A stretch of DNA of 64,000 nucleotides. Source: Gigaspora rosea. Taxonomy: Eukaryota > Glomeromycota > Glomeromycetes > Diversisporales > Gigasporaceae. Every line of letters begins with the position of its first letter. Position 1 is the stretch's first letter. The stretch lies in NCBI GenBank assembly GCA_003550325.1, contig QKWP01000249.1:246637-310636 (forward strand), written 5' to 3'. The position numbers and the translations under genes were made by a program. Under the pieces are notes generated by a model. It was not told the origin of the DNA and did no database searches. It saw nothing but the letters and a program-made list of their open reading frames with translations. This document shows positions 1 to 10,776 of this stretch, piece after piece.

Positions 1-141
1 GTAAATATAAAAATAATTTACATTCGATATCAGATATGAAGTTTAAAACCGTAGTTTAAATTCATTTCATTCGCATTAATTTAGTCGGTAAATATAAAAA
101 TAATTTACATTCGATATCAGATATGAAGTTTAAAACCGTAG
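1..141. repeat. 54-bp direct repeat, two copies
   Basis: Positions 1-54 and 88-141 are identical (beginning gtaaatataaaaataattta and ending aaaaccgtag), separated by 33 bp. The pair lies directly upstream of the kinase pseudogene. The left copy is cut by the window edge, so more copies may exist outside. No function can be assigned. Confidence 0.9.
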
Positions 142-178
142 ATGCAAAATAAATCAATTATATTATTATTATATAAAT

Positions 179-1791
179 AGATGGTCAGAATATGGAAAAT
201 GTGCACATTGTAATGAAGATAACACTCAGCCCGTATGGTGTCTATCATGCGATCCTGACATAGCAACAAGGTGGACAATCGGAAATAAAAATATGGACGA
301 TTGCATAAAAACGTTCCAACTTAGGGCTAGAAAATATGAAGATGTGATTGAATGGATTCCATTTGATAAATTATCAAGCGTTAAAAAAATCGGTTAAGGA
401 GGATTTGGCTCTGTATATTCAGCAACCTGGTTGGATGGCATACGAAAAGTTGAAACTATTAAGGACGGTGATAACGATATTTATAAAAAAGCGCGTGAAC
501 CATCCAGCATCGTTGCACTCAAGACGTTGGCCGGTTCTAAGGAAAACAATAATGATTTTTTAAAAGAAGTATGTTAATTTATTGTTTTAATAATTTATCT
601 AATAGTTAGTTGTTTGAACTAATTCATTTTTTAAACTTCAAGTTCAAAAGTCTTATGGCATGTAAAATAAACTCTACTAAGCTCGCAATATATGGCATAA
701 CTCAAAATACAGAAACAAAAGAATACTTGATGGTATTTCAATACGCTAATGATGGGAGTCTTTATAAATATTTAAGAAAATACTTTGTTAAACTTACATG
801 GCAGACTAAATTGCGAATACTTAAAGATATTTCGGATGATTTAGATAATATTCACAGAAACGCATAATATATTCATGCTGATTTTCATAGTGGTAATATT
901 TTGCAAGACCAACGATCATATATCGCGGATTTAGGATTGTCTAGAAAAACTGATGTAAACGTTTTAGGAGATATTTATGGAGTTATGCCCTATGTTGCAC
1001 CAGAAGTTTTATCAGGCGAGCAGCAGTTTACACAAGCAGCTGATATTTATGGACTTGGAGTTATTATGACTGAAATAACAACTGGACAAAGACCTTTTGA
1101 TGGACGTAAATTTGATGCTAAACTTGGAGCAGATATTTGTGGTAAAGGATTGAGACCTGAGTTTGCACCCGGAACTCCTAAATGCTATATTGAATTTGCT
1201 GAGAAATGCATGAATTCTGATCCAAAAAAACGGCCTAGTGCTTTGGATATTTATTATACAATAAATGGTTGGCTTAATAAGATAGCTAATTCAGATAATA
1301 ATTCAGATGATAATGAAATTAAAAAGCAATTCTTAGAAGCAGATAAAGTTACTAAATCATTGCCGATATCAAAGCATCCTGATGAAATGTATACCAGCAA
1401 AATTATTAGCACAAAATCAATTTCGAAAGCGATTAAAAGTATTTTTCAACTAATATATTGTATTAAATTTATATTATATTGATTTAGTTAAAAAATAATA
1501 ATAATTGTTTATTTAGATTTGTCTCAAGCTGATTCTGTTCAAATGGATCTTGATATTACTAAAAAAAACTTGAAAATCCTGTATGTACATACTAATAAAT
1601 CTATTTTATCCATTTTATCTATTTTATAATAGTAATAATTTAATTTGTATCTATAAGACTAAAAAAAGTGTTGCGAATGTGGTGGTATTAAAGCCCGTTT
1701 TATTAAATTGTTAAACGATTTGATAAATCTTGTAGATAACTATAATCAATCACTTGAACAATTATTTAATTGTTGTCCAGTTGCGCAATAA
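179..1791 (+). pseudogene. Protein kinase pseudogene (HAD-loop type, C-x2-C N-terminus)
   Basis: Reading from about 179 gives an N-terminal C-x2-C...C-x2-C segment (CAHC, CLSC), then EWIPFDKL, the glycine loop GGFGSVY and ALKTL (ATP-binding lysine). After a short intron (about 570-610) follow the catalytic loop HADFHSGN, ADLGLSRK in the DFG position, the activation segment VAPE and the RPS motif of the C-lobe. The tail SLPISKHPDEMYTSK is also seen in the kinase at 54.4 kb. A later exon ends with KCCECGGIKARF and a stop at 1789-1791, but its junction is uncertain because TAA lies just upstream. Two nonsense codons break the kinase: TAA at 395-397 inside the glycine loop and TAA at 865-867 just before the catalytic loop, both in frame with intact sequence on each side. 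HAD replaces HRD and DLG replaces DFG; these are substitutions I associate with this fungal kinase family. No complete protein can be made unless the stops are sequencing errors. Confidence 0.8.
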
Positions 1792-2365
1792 TTTTACAAT
1801 AATTTTAATAAGCATTGGCTGACAAATTTTATTAAAAATAAATATACTTTTATTGAATTCTTGACCAAAAAAACACATATTACAATATTTACAATCTTTT
1901 ACACAAATCTTTTACAATTATGCAATCAGACAACAATTAGTTGATTTATGCGAATACATCCTATTTTTATATATAACAGACAATTATTTTATGAAAAAAT
2001 GAGAGCTTCAATCAGTAATCTGACCAATCCTGATGGATCCAATAATTCAAATTAAACCTGAATATCTGTATACTTTAATTTTGACCAGATAGATTCATAA
2101 TATATATCGGATTAAGGATATGAATTATCCGGATTATGCTCCTAGAGTATCATAATATTAAATTAACTTCAATATCTTGTACATCTAATATCTTGCCAGA
2201 TGCATGTATATACGCATAAGTAACTGTAAAATGTTGTCATAGAACAGAAAGCATCTCAAATTTATGAATTGAGTATAATTTAGTAATTTATTAGAATAAT
2301 TTATGCCCTAATTTAAATACTAATGATATACTTACAACTAAATGAATTTAAATAGTATTTAAATT
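1792..2365. other. AT-rich intergenic, no gene seen
   Basis: Downstream of the kinase pseudogene. No open frame with recognisable protein and no clear repeat apart from short A/T runs. Confidence 0.6.
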
Positions 2366-2756
2366 GTAAATAAAATTCTTCCTACTCACAAAATTAAGAA
2401 TAGAATAAATTAAATAATAAATGTCTCGGATTATTATAAAATCAGATTATTGTGAAATATGAACTTATTTTATCTTAGATTTTTAAAATTTTTTTAGGCC
2501 TTTTTTGTTAGATTTATAGTTAAGTCAGATAAATCGTAAATAAATTCTTCCTATTCACAAAATTAAGAATAGAATAAATTAAATAATAAATGTCTTGGAT
2601 TATCATAAAATCATATTATTGTGAAATATGAACTTATTTTATCTTAGATTTTTAAAATTTTTTTAGGCCTTTTTTGTTAGATTTTTTTTATAGTTAAGTC
2701 AGATAAATCATAAATAAATTCTTCCTATTCACAAAATTAAAAATAGAATAAAGGGA
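2366..2756. repeat. Tandem repeat, unit about 170-174 bp, 2.2 copies
   Basis: Units begin with (g)taaataaattcttccta near 2366, 2536 and 2710. They share the blocks gaatagaataaattaaat and ttaggccttttttgttag. The second copy has an extra T run before atagttaagtcag, and the third is truncated after about 45 bp. Near identity suggests recent local duplication. Confidence 0.85.
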
Positions 2757-3560
2757 ATTACCATGGTGTGCCCCTGATCGCGGGTATAATTAGTGATCAT
2801 CAACTGATTAAATCGGTTGAATTTTTTTTTTTATACTTTTTGTCTTTTTGCTTTAACGCATTATACTGTATTATATAGTTACTAATTTTTTTTAATACCA
2901 ATTTCAGATTGTCGTGGTGTCGTTGTTGTCGTAATCATCGGTGAGTCACGTTGTTGGTGTCGTTTTCGCTGTAGTAGAGTAAGATTTCGTGCAGTTGTCA
3001 TTTCGCTGCTGGCTTAAATGTTGTGTTGTATAATTTTTGACTTGTAATGCGATTAGAATCTTTGGGATATCTTAGGGGCGTATAGTTTCTTTGTGTCTTG
3101 TTATTTATGTTTTTTTTCTTGCATAGTGCAGGTCGTTGTATGTGTTAACCGATTTTTCCTTTTTTTTAGGTTGTTTTTCCGTCGTTGGCAGTGTCGTTAT
3201 TTTGTGTGGTGGAAATACTTCGTCGTCGTGTTGTCACTTGTACAATACGTTGGGTGTTTTATTCACTACATTGGTAATAAGTAGTTGGTTTTTGCGGTGG
3301 GTGTAAAAAGGCGATTGTGGTCGTTATAATTTTCGTGTATTTCGGTTCTGTAAATTGCAAGAAAGTATAAAACTTGTTTCGTATTTTTCCCTTTTCTTTG
3401 TTTGGGTTTGTTTTCTTTTTTTTTGCTTTTACTAACATTTTCTTTCTCTTCTGGTGCTACTATGCAATATTTTCATCATTGGTGTGGCCGTAATCAAAAT
3501 AGCGAATTACTTTCACCATAACTTTATAACTGGTATATTCTCGCCGTGAAATTTTGTTGA
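2757..3560. other. G/T-rich non-coding stretch, no gene recognised
   Basis: Higher in T and GT/GTCGTT words than its surroundings, with several poly-T runs. Short open frames on the plus strand translate to cysteine/phenylalanine-rich peptides without any domain. Could be a decayed transposon or a non-coding transcript; nothing decides between them. Confidence 0.4.
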
Positions 3561-3564
3561 GTTG

Positions 3565-3765
3565 TTAGGTTGGGGTTAGGGTTAGGGTAAGTTAGAGTAG
3601 ATTAGTTGAGGTTGTATCGAGTATTTAGGAAAGGGAGCGAGGCGGAAGCAACAGCCGAAGCGAAGCGACTATAGGGTGAGCGAAGCGAGCCCTGTCTGTG
3701 TTGCCGAGCGTAAGTGAAGCAACACAAGTTGTACTGAGTATAACAAGTGGCGTATAAGTATATTT
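3565..3765. repeat. Telomere-like TTAGGG tract and GAGCGAAGCG cluster
   Basis: Near 3570-3600 the sequence holds ggggttagggttagggta, a short TTAGGG-like tract. Directly after it (about 3630-3750) the word gcgaagcga recurs in gccgaagcgaagcgac and gtgagcgaagcgagcc. The block can fold: agggt pairs with the downstream gccct, and gcaacag with the downstream ctgtgttgc. Related words (cgctacgctcc, the reverse complement of ggagcgtagcg) occur at about 43181 and 61694. Confidence 0.6.
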
Positions 3766-4011
3766 ACGTGTAGCCGATAGAATAGTTTAATCCACAATGT
3801 AGTATTGTATAAGTATATATTATATATTCGATAGAATTATTAAAACCGTATTACTTAAATAAATAACATTCATTACCTAAACTCTGTGCTAAAAGTAAAA
3901 TGGACTATTATAACCTCTAGTAATGCGTTTTTTTAACTCTTTAAAACTAAAAGATGCTGTGGAATTCATAAAAAATTCCACTTCAGTTACGTTAAAGACT
4001 AAGTTGTTCCT

Positions 4012-4131
4012 CCGTATTTTCGCAAAATAACGCGCAGGGGTGTAATTTCAAATTATGGCCAAAATTAAGCTTAATTCGGGTCATTCATTAATCTAAATAA
4101 TGCTCATGAGCGTTATTACGCGAAAATACGG
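4012..4131. mobile_element. Palindromic MITE with CCGTATTTTCG termini
   Basis: Ends ccgtattttcg (4012-4022) and cgaaaatacgg (4121-4131) are exact inverted repeats. Inside lie aataacgcgc and gcgttattacgcg, and a palindromic core containing aattaagcttaatt. Relatives are at 21590-21710, 41591-41697 and 61329-61400, with partial copies near 39.8, 40.1 and 46.0 kb. No coding capacity and no obvious target duplication. Confidence 0.75.
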
Positions 4132-4140
4132 TAATAATCC

Positions 4141-4860
4141 TCATAAGAGCATGAATGAATTTAACTGATAATCATTATAATCAATGTATCCAAATCCAAG
4201 TTCCAAAGCACAAATTTTCAAAGCATTTTTTGACAAGGCCCTTAAAATTGTGGTAGCATTTTCAATTCTGAGGGATCGTATTCTGTCCAAAGGTAGATGT
4301 TGGAATCGAGAGAAAAATTTCCTATTATGTCCTAATGAGCAAAAGATCTCTGGTTTAAAAATCGAAAAACGTAATACAATAATATATGCAAAGTGGCCCA
4401 CGTTCAATAAACAACTTGAATATAAATTAATTACGGAATTCATCGAGTGTCGAAGTAGGGTTTCAGTTTAACAATTTTGAGATAGATCCATTTTCTAACT
4501 TACTAAACGAGATAGATCAAGAAACTTTGAAAACTTGCATAGTCAAATGGTGTTTCAGAAAATTCTTTATTTATAACGTATTCTTTTAAATAGAATTTTC
4601 GTCGTAGCTAAGTGATGAAAAATATCTAGAAAAAATAAGGCCTTCGATCGAATTTAAATGATTTTGTCAAAAATAGGTGTTGACATTTTGTACTACAAAT
4701 GCGCGCATAAGTATTAAAAATAAAATTCATTATTTAAATTCTTAAGGATCGTTTATAAGTATTTTCTATTTAGTTTTGTATTAATAAGAATAGAAACGAG
4801 TATTAATAAGAATAGATGAGTTTATTAAAGATAAAATTTTTAATCGTTATTATTATGCAC
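4141..4860 (-). pseudogene. F-box/LRR paralogue fragment
   Basis: The minus strand reads FKPEIFCSLGHNRKFFSRFQ and ENATTILRAL, which match the corresponding region of the F-box/LRR protein at 22584-24106 (FKPEIFYSLGQN..., ESATTFLRAL). Sequence up to about 4860 still resembles the coding region for the DEYEKIFLKRCG to LFDYARFLKVL part, and perhaps the N-terminus, but no frame stays open. The C-terminal half is absent. Its copy-B counterpart is at 21720-22330. Function lost. Confidence 0.7.
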
Positions 4861-5013
4861 TAATCAGATGATCTATAATTTGCAAATGTTTGGGTCCGTA
4901 TTGATTTTGATTTTTGCGATCTTTACAATTTGTCGGCTTAATCACATTAACAATAGTACACATAAAATAGCTTAATATCTTGTTGGCCCACAGACAAAAG
5001 GAATTTATAGAAA

Positions 5014-6530
5014 TTAAAAATTAACATCAGTAGGTTTATATGGCACCAATGCAACATATGCTTCCAATTCCTTTTTAATATTGTCATCTAAATCTAAATA
5101 TCTTTTGACGCCCACGTAATTCAAAGTTTTGATTCGTATGCAGAATTCGACTAGTGCTTTGAAAATTTTCTCGTTATATATTTCATAAATTAACAGCTTT
5201 TTTAAAGGTGCATTGCAATGATTGAGCAATATATCTATATATTTCGAAAGCCAATGATCCAAGCAAAAATATTGCAATGTTAACGGCAATTTGTTTGAAA
5301 ACTGTATAATTCTTATTCTCAGTTCTTCATCTGATATGTCGTCCGTATTGCACCATAACGAGAGAAAGTGAAGTTTTTGAAAATTACCAATAAGTTCTAT
5401 AAGTTGTGTGGAAAATACAAAACACGTAATTCTGAGGCATGTGATATTTGGACAAAAGGACTTAATTGTTTCTAGTAATAATGGCTCTTCATTAATTTCA
5501 TCATCTGACTCGAGACATAATCTTTGTAATAGTATGCCAGACTTTTTCAACATTAATGCTATATACCGTGCATCGATCTGGTCATCAGTCAACTTTAAAG
5601 TGCTGATTTTATAATCTAATATTTTCGACAGATTCGACAGGATCGGATCACAGTACATAATACAAAGAGTTTCTAAATTTTTGCAATTATTCAATACCTC
5701 GAACCCTGCACTAAAGTTACAATTATCTATTCTAACTTCTTGTAATGAGTTTTTTTGACTTTCTAAAGCTGAAATAATGCCGTAGGATTTTGTAAAATAT
5801 CCTACTTCAGCTAAGTTAATTATTCTAAGTTGCTCTTGCGATTTAATAATGTATATAAAAGAATGAATTAACTGTAACATATCATTATCATGACCATTAT
5901 TATAATATTCGCGAAATCTTAATGTTCTAATTTTCGTTACATTTTTTGCCAAGGCTCTTTACAATGTTGTAGCGCTTTCAACGTTAAAGTCTATTATGTG
6001 CAAAGATAGATGTTGTATTTGTGAGAAAAATTGCTCATTTTGTTCTAATGAGTAAAAGATCTCTGGCTTAAATTCAAGAGAACAATATAAATCAAATCTA
6101 TGCAAAATTGCACCACTTTCAATGAATAATTTGAATAGTAAATTAATTATGTGATATCTTGATGTGCCGTCGTTAGGTGATTTTGAATTAATAAGCGCGA
6201 TCCATTCATCAACTTTACATTTAAGCTTCCATAGATTGAGAACCTTTAGGAATCTTGCATAATCAAATATTGTTTTGGAAAATTCTTCGTTTACCCACAT
6301 CTTTTTAAAATAATTTTTTCGTATTCGCCAAATGATGAAAAATAATTAGAAATGAATGAAGACCTTGGATTGAATCCAAATGGATTTTGCCAAAGAATAG
6401 GAATTGACATTTTGCACCAATGTCGGTTCACAAGTGCGCATGAGTATAAGGAATAAATTTCATCATTTAGATTATTAAGAATATTCTCCATTAATTCGGG
6501 CATATCGCCCATAAGTATTTTTGATGCCAT
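5014..6530 (-). pseudogene. F-box/LRR protein pseudogene (copy A)
   Basis: Minus strand, start codon at 6530 (MASKILMGDMPELMENIL). The first 50 residues form an F-box-like helix set ending HWCKMSIPILWQNPF. F-box proteins usually act as substrate receptors of SCF ubiquitin ligases. The remainder is a leucine-rich, RNI-like series (for example ITCLRITCFVFSTQLIELIG). Comparison with copy B pinpoints two lesions: a one-base loss around 6293-6296, after RCG, and a nonsense codon at 5959-5961 between ATTL and RALAKNV. The C-terminal 312 codons are otherwise open and end FKALVEFCIRIKTLNYVGVK...TDVNF. Expected intact length is about 505 residues. The start is chosen by agreement with copy B. Confidence 0.85.
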
Positions 6531-6958
6531 GAATTGATGAAATTTTGTAAAAAAATGTATGTGACAGACTATAAATAGTCTGATAATCTACTCTAATTAG
6601 GAAAATTACCAATCCGATGATTTCCGGAATCAACGTTACACGAGTATTTATACAGAAACGTAGTTAGTTTAAAACCATAATTTTCGGGTAAACTTAAAAA
6701 AAAAACCAACACGCAATACTAAATAGTTTCGTCGAGAACGTTTTCCAAGAAACTCAAGTTGCATCACACTTATACCATCATGTTTATATTGATCATCAAT
6801 ATAGACTTTTAAATTATGATATTTCTTGAAGATATTTAACAAAAGCTATTTAATAAAGATAATAGTTAATTATGTGTGGTTTTAAGAAAAACTATTAGAG
6901 TTAAAATAAACTGTTAGACCGAAATGAATAGTCAGATTCTTTATAATATTATTTTACT

Positions 6959-7475
6959 TTGAACTCCCTTCGGAGACGCTCAGTGGCGTACTTTATTAAA
7001 GTATCAAATTAAAATATGCAAGTTTGTGTCATATCAAGTTTTTCTGTTTACCTTTAATGTCCTTCGTTACTAAGTGTTTTAATAACGACTCTTTTGCCTG
7101 ACTGTCTTTACCCCTATTGTGCCCAAGCACCTTAATTTCTTTGTTCAGCCTATTTCTAATTACGTGGGTTATCCCCCATCTTGCTTGTGTATAAAAGAAC
7201 CAGATTTCGTATATTACATTAATGTGCACCCACATCACTGCCTTTTTTCTTTGCGGGTTTTGCTGATCCCTTAAATTTATTGCAGAGATACCTTCTTCTA
7301 TGCTCTTTGGTGCTGCTTCTCTTGGTTCTTTGAGAAAGCTGTACGAAATTTCCCATACCTGTTTACTGAGTTTACATTCAACCCCGAAATGTTTGGTTGT
7401 CTGTTCTTCTTACCCGCATAGGGACATACTCCACCGTCTTGTGCAAAATGCTTAATTCTGAAACCTAGAGGTAAG
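6959..7475 (-). mobile_element. 3' remnant of a LINE (zf-RVT region)
   Basis: The minus strand reads EQTTKHFGVECKLSKQVWEI, then SYSFLKEPREAAPKSIEEGI and MWVHINVIYEIWFFYTQARW, ending in GKQKNLI and a stop at 7029-7031. The His/Cys arrangement followed by a Trp-rich helix is typical of the zinc-binding region (zf-RVT) at the C-terminus of LINE reverse transcriptases. The upstream Cys pair is frameshifted. The segment is missing from duplication copy B, so it was gained by A or lost by B. A different family from the LINE at 13-21 kb. Confidence 0.55.
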
Positions 7476-8360
7476 GCCCCATGTTGAAAACGCCAGAAAA
7501 TGTCTTTCCTTTAGATTATAATATTGGAATAATACCTGTTGATAGTTCAACTATTGTTTTGACAAAAATGATATCATGTGCTAAAAAAAACTGGCTTTTG
7601 ATTAATCAACTACCTTATAATATAGTAATAATCCTATATTTTTCTGAAAGTAATATTACGATATGCTTAAACAATGAAAATCGGATTATATTTTTTCGAG
7701 CTATGAACTTTAAAATTTTATTATTTTTATTACAGCAACATAAAGAAATTATATTGATTATTTTATTTCATATATTGACATGTTGCATAATTAAATACAT
7801 ACTTATGCGTCATGAAACGAGTCAAGAGCTAAAATTGAAATCAAATTACCTTACAGAATTGGTGCCCGAAAAAATAACCACGCTTGGGATTTAGTATGGG
7901 AAAAGAAAAAATCAAACTGTTACCTTACGTAAGACGAATCTGTGCCCGATTTTTTACTGTTATTTGTCAAAAATAAAAAGGTCAATAATTCACAAATATT
8001 TACTTAAAAGAATGCAAAGACTTAAATCATTTGTTTCTATAATACAATATGAAATCGCTAAAAAACATTTGGGAACAGCACCAGAACTGATACGTAACAC
8101 TCAAGTACAAGCATTACCATATAAAAAAATATTGGAATAAAAATTTTCTTTTTGGCTCATGAGGAAACACCAAATATTAATCATCGAATCTCATAAAATT
8201 AAGATCAATTCAAAAAATTTTAGAAATAACCCAAAATACCCAAAATAACCATCAAATAAAATGTTAATGCCGTTAAAATTTACCCAGACCTGTTACAATC
8301 GATTGATTAAGGTGCTTGAGAACACCTTAATCCTAAGTATATATATCAAATAGAAATTCT
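7476..8360. other. Duplicated AT-rich tail of copy A, no gene accepted
   Basis: Matches 24906-25760. A plus-strand frame of 137 codons starts at 7481, but its counterpart in copy B carries several indels and no domain is visible, so it is treated as non-coding. Confidence 0.55.
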
Positions 8361-9359
8361 CAGCATTTATATTTATAATTTTATTTTTAAAAAAATCACT
8401 TTTCAATTATTATGCGTACTTTGTATCTTTGAAATTTAACAAGTAGACTTCCATTTATTATGCGCACATTTGTAATTTTGAAATTAACTAAAATATGGAT
8501 AACGTACATGCGCTAGTAAGTTATATATTGTGTCTCACCAGTATAGTGTTTATAACAATAACTTGTGATAGAAACTATAATAATTTCAATGCAAACTAAT
8601 TCAATCCCACCCAAATATGGACTGCCGTCAATAGAAATAAGGCAATCAATATTTTAAAAAAATCAATATCTTTACTTCCACAGCTCATATCTCAATGAAT
8701 ATTGAAGCTATCTTGATGATTTAATATTCATAAGAAAGCTTTATCATAGACTTTCTTATGAATATTAAATGGTGTATTAAATTTTTTTTTAAATAATGAT
8801 CACTATTGACAGGACCCATATTATTATCAATAGAATAATGAGCAAGTTTTGCATGAGAATTTTTACAGTAAATATTGATCGAAGCTACAATAACTTTGAT
8901 ACAAACTCAGCCCTAAAATGCATATCTGTCAGTAAGTTTGTAACAGAAATTTTTATAGAAATTCACAATAGAAATTACAATACCTTTAATACAAACTAAT
9001 TCACCCTTCACTATTACTGGTATAAACTACAATAGCTTTTCCATAATAACATGCTGCAAGTTACTGAATAATGACTAAGGTAATAAAATTTTTTAGAGTA
9101 CTAATGATGTTCTTAATACAAATTGACACAATTTTAACTGCACACTGTGGTTACTGAATATCAAGAGGATTTGTAAACTTGAGTATAAAATTCTTAAAAC
9201 TCTTTTGATTCTTAAAACTTTTAAGTACCTTTCTATACTTTTGATTTTAATTTGTTCTGCTGATCTATTACTAAAAATTTTAACTAATAAAAAAAAGTAA
9301 CAATTCAACACAGCTAGATTATAGCCTTTGGCTACACTACTCAAATTTTGCCTGTCACA
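8361..9359. other. AT-rich intergenic with degenerate internal repeats
   Basis: Loosely repeated phrases of the type gatagaaactataataattt / gaagctacaataactttgat / tagaaattacaatacctttaa, each followed by tacaaactaattca or similar, occur near 8565, 8880, 8965 and 9010. No convincing coding frame. Confidence 0.5.
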
Positions 9360-9870
9360 ATAGACATTGTGGCAAAGGGTGGCATGTATATTATGATATA
9401 TGAAATAATACATTCAGATAACATGTATATATACATTATACAGGTATTGATTTGTGATATGTGTTGGCTCATTTCGTAGAAATGAAGAATCAGTACATGG
9501 TTTTTTTTTAAAAAAAGAGCAATATCTCATAATTTCACTGATAAAACTTATGTTTGTCTTAACAAAAAAATTCCTTACAAAATTGTACTTTATATGCAGT
9601 TAGCTTGATTATCTTATATTGATTATGTAAATTTATTGTTTAATAGTTAATCTACATAATTATTGCAGTAGAATGTGGACTTATATTCATTAACTGTAAC
9701 AAGCATCAACTAGAAACTGCTGTAACACCTGAGTCATTTACAATCCAATTGGCATGAGCATATGCTCCCACACAGTCCACAGAATCCGTACCAATTTGGA
9801 CATACTCATAGAAGCCTTGTTCTTGACCTGTGTCACAACAACCCATACCTATCTGATGCCAATTTGGACC
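9360..9870. mobile_element. Decayed, CpG-depleted relative of the 55.6-kb MITE
   Basis: From ggcaaagggtggcatg (near 9372) through gtgttggctcatttcgtaga to cccatacctatctgatgcc the block aligns with 55740-56230. Differences are dominated by CG in the partner becoming TG or CA here (cacgggcatacggtc there, catgagcatatgctc here). Terminal inverted repeats are no longer recognisable. Short frames inside are chance. Confidence 0.8.
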
Positions 9871-10432
9871 AATTTTTGTATAGAGAAGAATATAATTAGC
9901 ATGAAGTTTAATTTGTTTTCTTTAATAGTGTATATACATATATGATTAATATAATTATTTAAATTCTATTCACTTTAACAATTATCAGACTTAACAATTA
10001 CATTTGTATCAGTCAGATAAATCAAATAGATTAAGATCAGTAAAAAATATAATTGAAAGCTAGTAACAAGTTTCTCTTACCTAGCACATGTGATTGTACT
10101 GGTCCTGCATGGTATCGCATATTGTGCAGCTACCCTAATTGACCAATTTTGACCTAATTTAAAAGCTATAATTACTTAATTGATGATCCAGATAAGATCT
10201 GCAGAGTTACTATATTGGCAGGTCGACTAAAGTGGAGTTAATTCAATATATGATCTGCACACTGCATAAATTACATTATTGATATCTATATAACCTTCTA
10301 ACAATAATCGCATCAAAAAGGTAACCCCAACTCTAACCAAATTTCAGTCCGCTTTAGCCGACCTCTATATTGGGACAATAGTAAATTTTGGGGATAAGTA
10401 CAATATAAATTTTTATTATATCCTTCAATCTG
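9871..10432. other. Intergenic with a small inverted repeat
   Basis: aggtcgactaaagtgga near 10222 is roughly inverted as tccgctttagccgacct near 10350. Together with the fold-back that follows this suggests nested or compound MITEs. No gene. Confidence 0.5.
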
Positions 10433-10776
10433 AGCGGAGTCAAATGAAAAGTATTTTTTTATTAAGTTAATGATACATGTCAATTAATTGAAAGTTATAG
10501 AGCTTGTCGAAACGCATCTAACGGTGGTTAGATCATCAAAAAACGATTGGACGACTATATAAAATCTCTATATTGTATAAACAATATTTGTTTACATAGA
10601 GATTTTATATAGTCGGCCAATTGTTTTTTAATAATAACTCGCTATCCACTAGGCCGATTTGGATGATCTAACCACTGTTAGATGCATCTCGACGAGCTCT
10701 ACAACTTGCAATTAATCGACATGTATCGTTAACTTAATAAAAAAATACCTTTCATTTGACTCCGCTCAGATTGAAG
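10433..10776. mobile_element. Long fold-back element, about 340 bp
   Basis: The left arm starts cttcaatctgagcggagtca (10433) and the right arm ends with its reverse complement at 10776. Imperfect pairing extends through most of the element (gacgactatataaaatctct opposite agagattttatatagtcggc). No open frame. Weaker pairing continues outside, so the true ends may be slightly further out. Confidence 0.8.

Larger units (their letters stand above)
3878..8360. repeat. Segmental duplication, copy A (partner 21453-25760)
   Basis: From aaactctgtgctaaaagtaa (about 3882) to about 8360 this block aligns in direct orientation with 21453-25760. Shared content in order: the palindromic MITE, an F-box fragment, an F-box/LRR gene, and an 0.8-kb AT-rich conserved tail. 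Copy A has about 0.5 kb of extra LINE sequence (6959-7475) absent from copy B. Both copies carry independent lesions, so the duplication predates much of the decay. Confidence 0.85.

Noticed and set aside
3093..3284. 63-codon Cys/Phe-rich frame
   Set aside because: Composition follows from GT/T-rich DNA; no domain or splice context.
3570..3600. Chromosome end (telomere)
   Set aside because: Only two or three TTAGGG-like units, and unrelated sequence continues on both sides.
7481..7894. 137-codon plus-strand frame
   Set aside because: No domain, AT-driven composition, and its duplicate near 24.9-25.3 kb has several indels, so no coding constraint.
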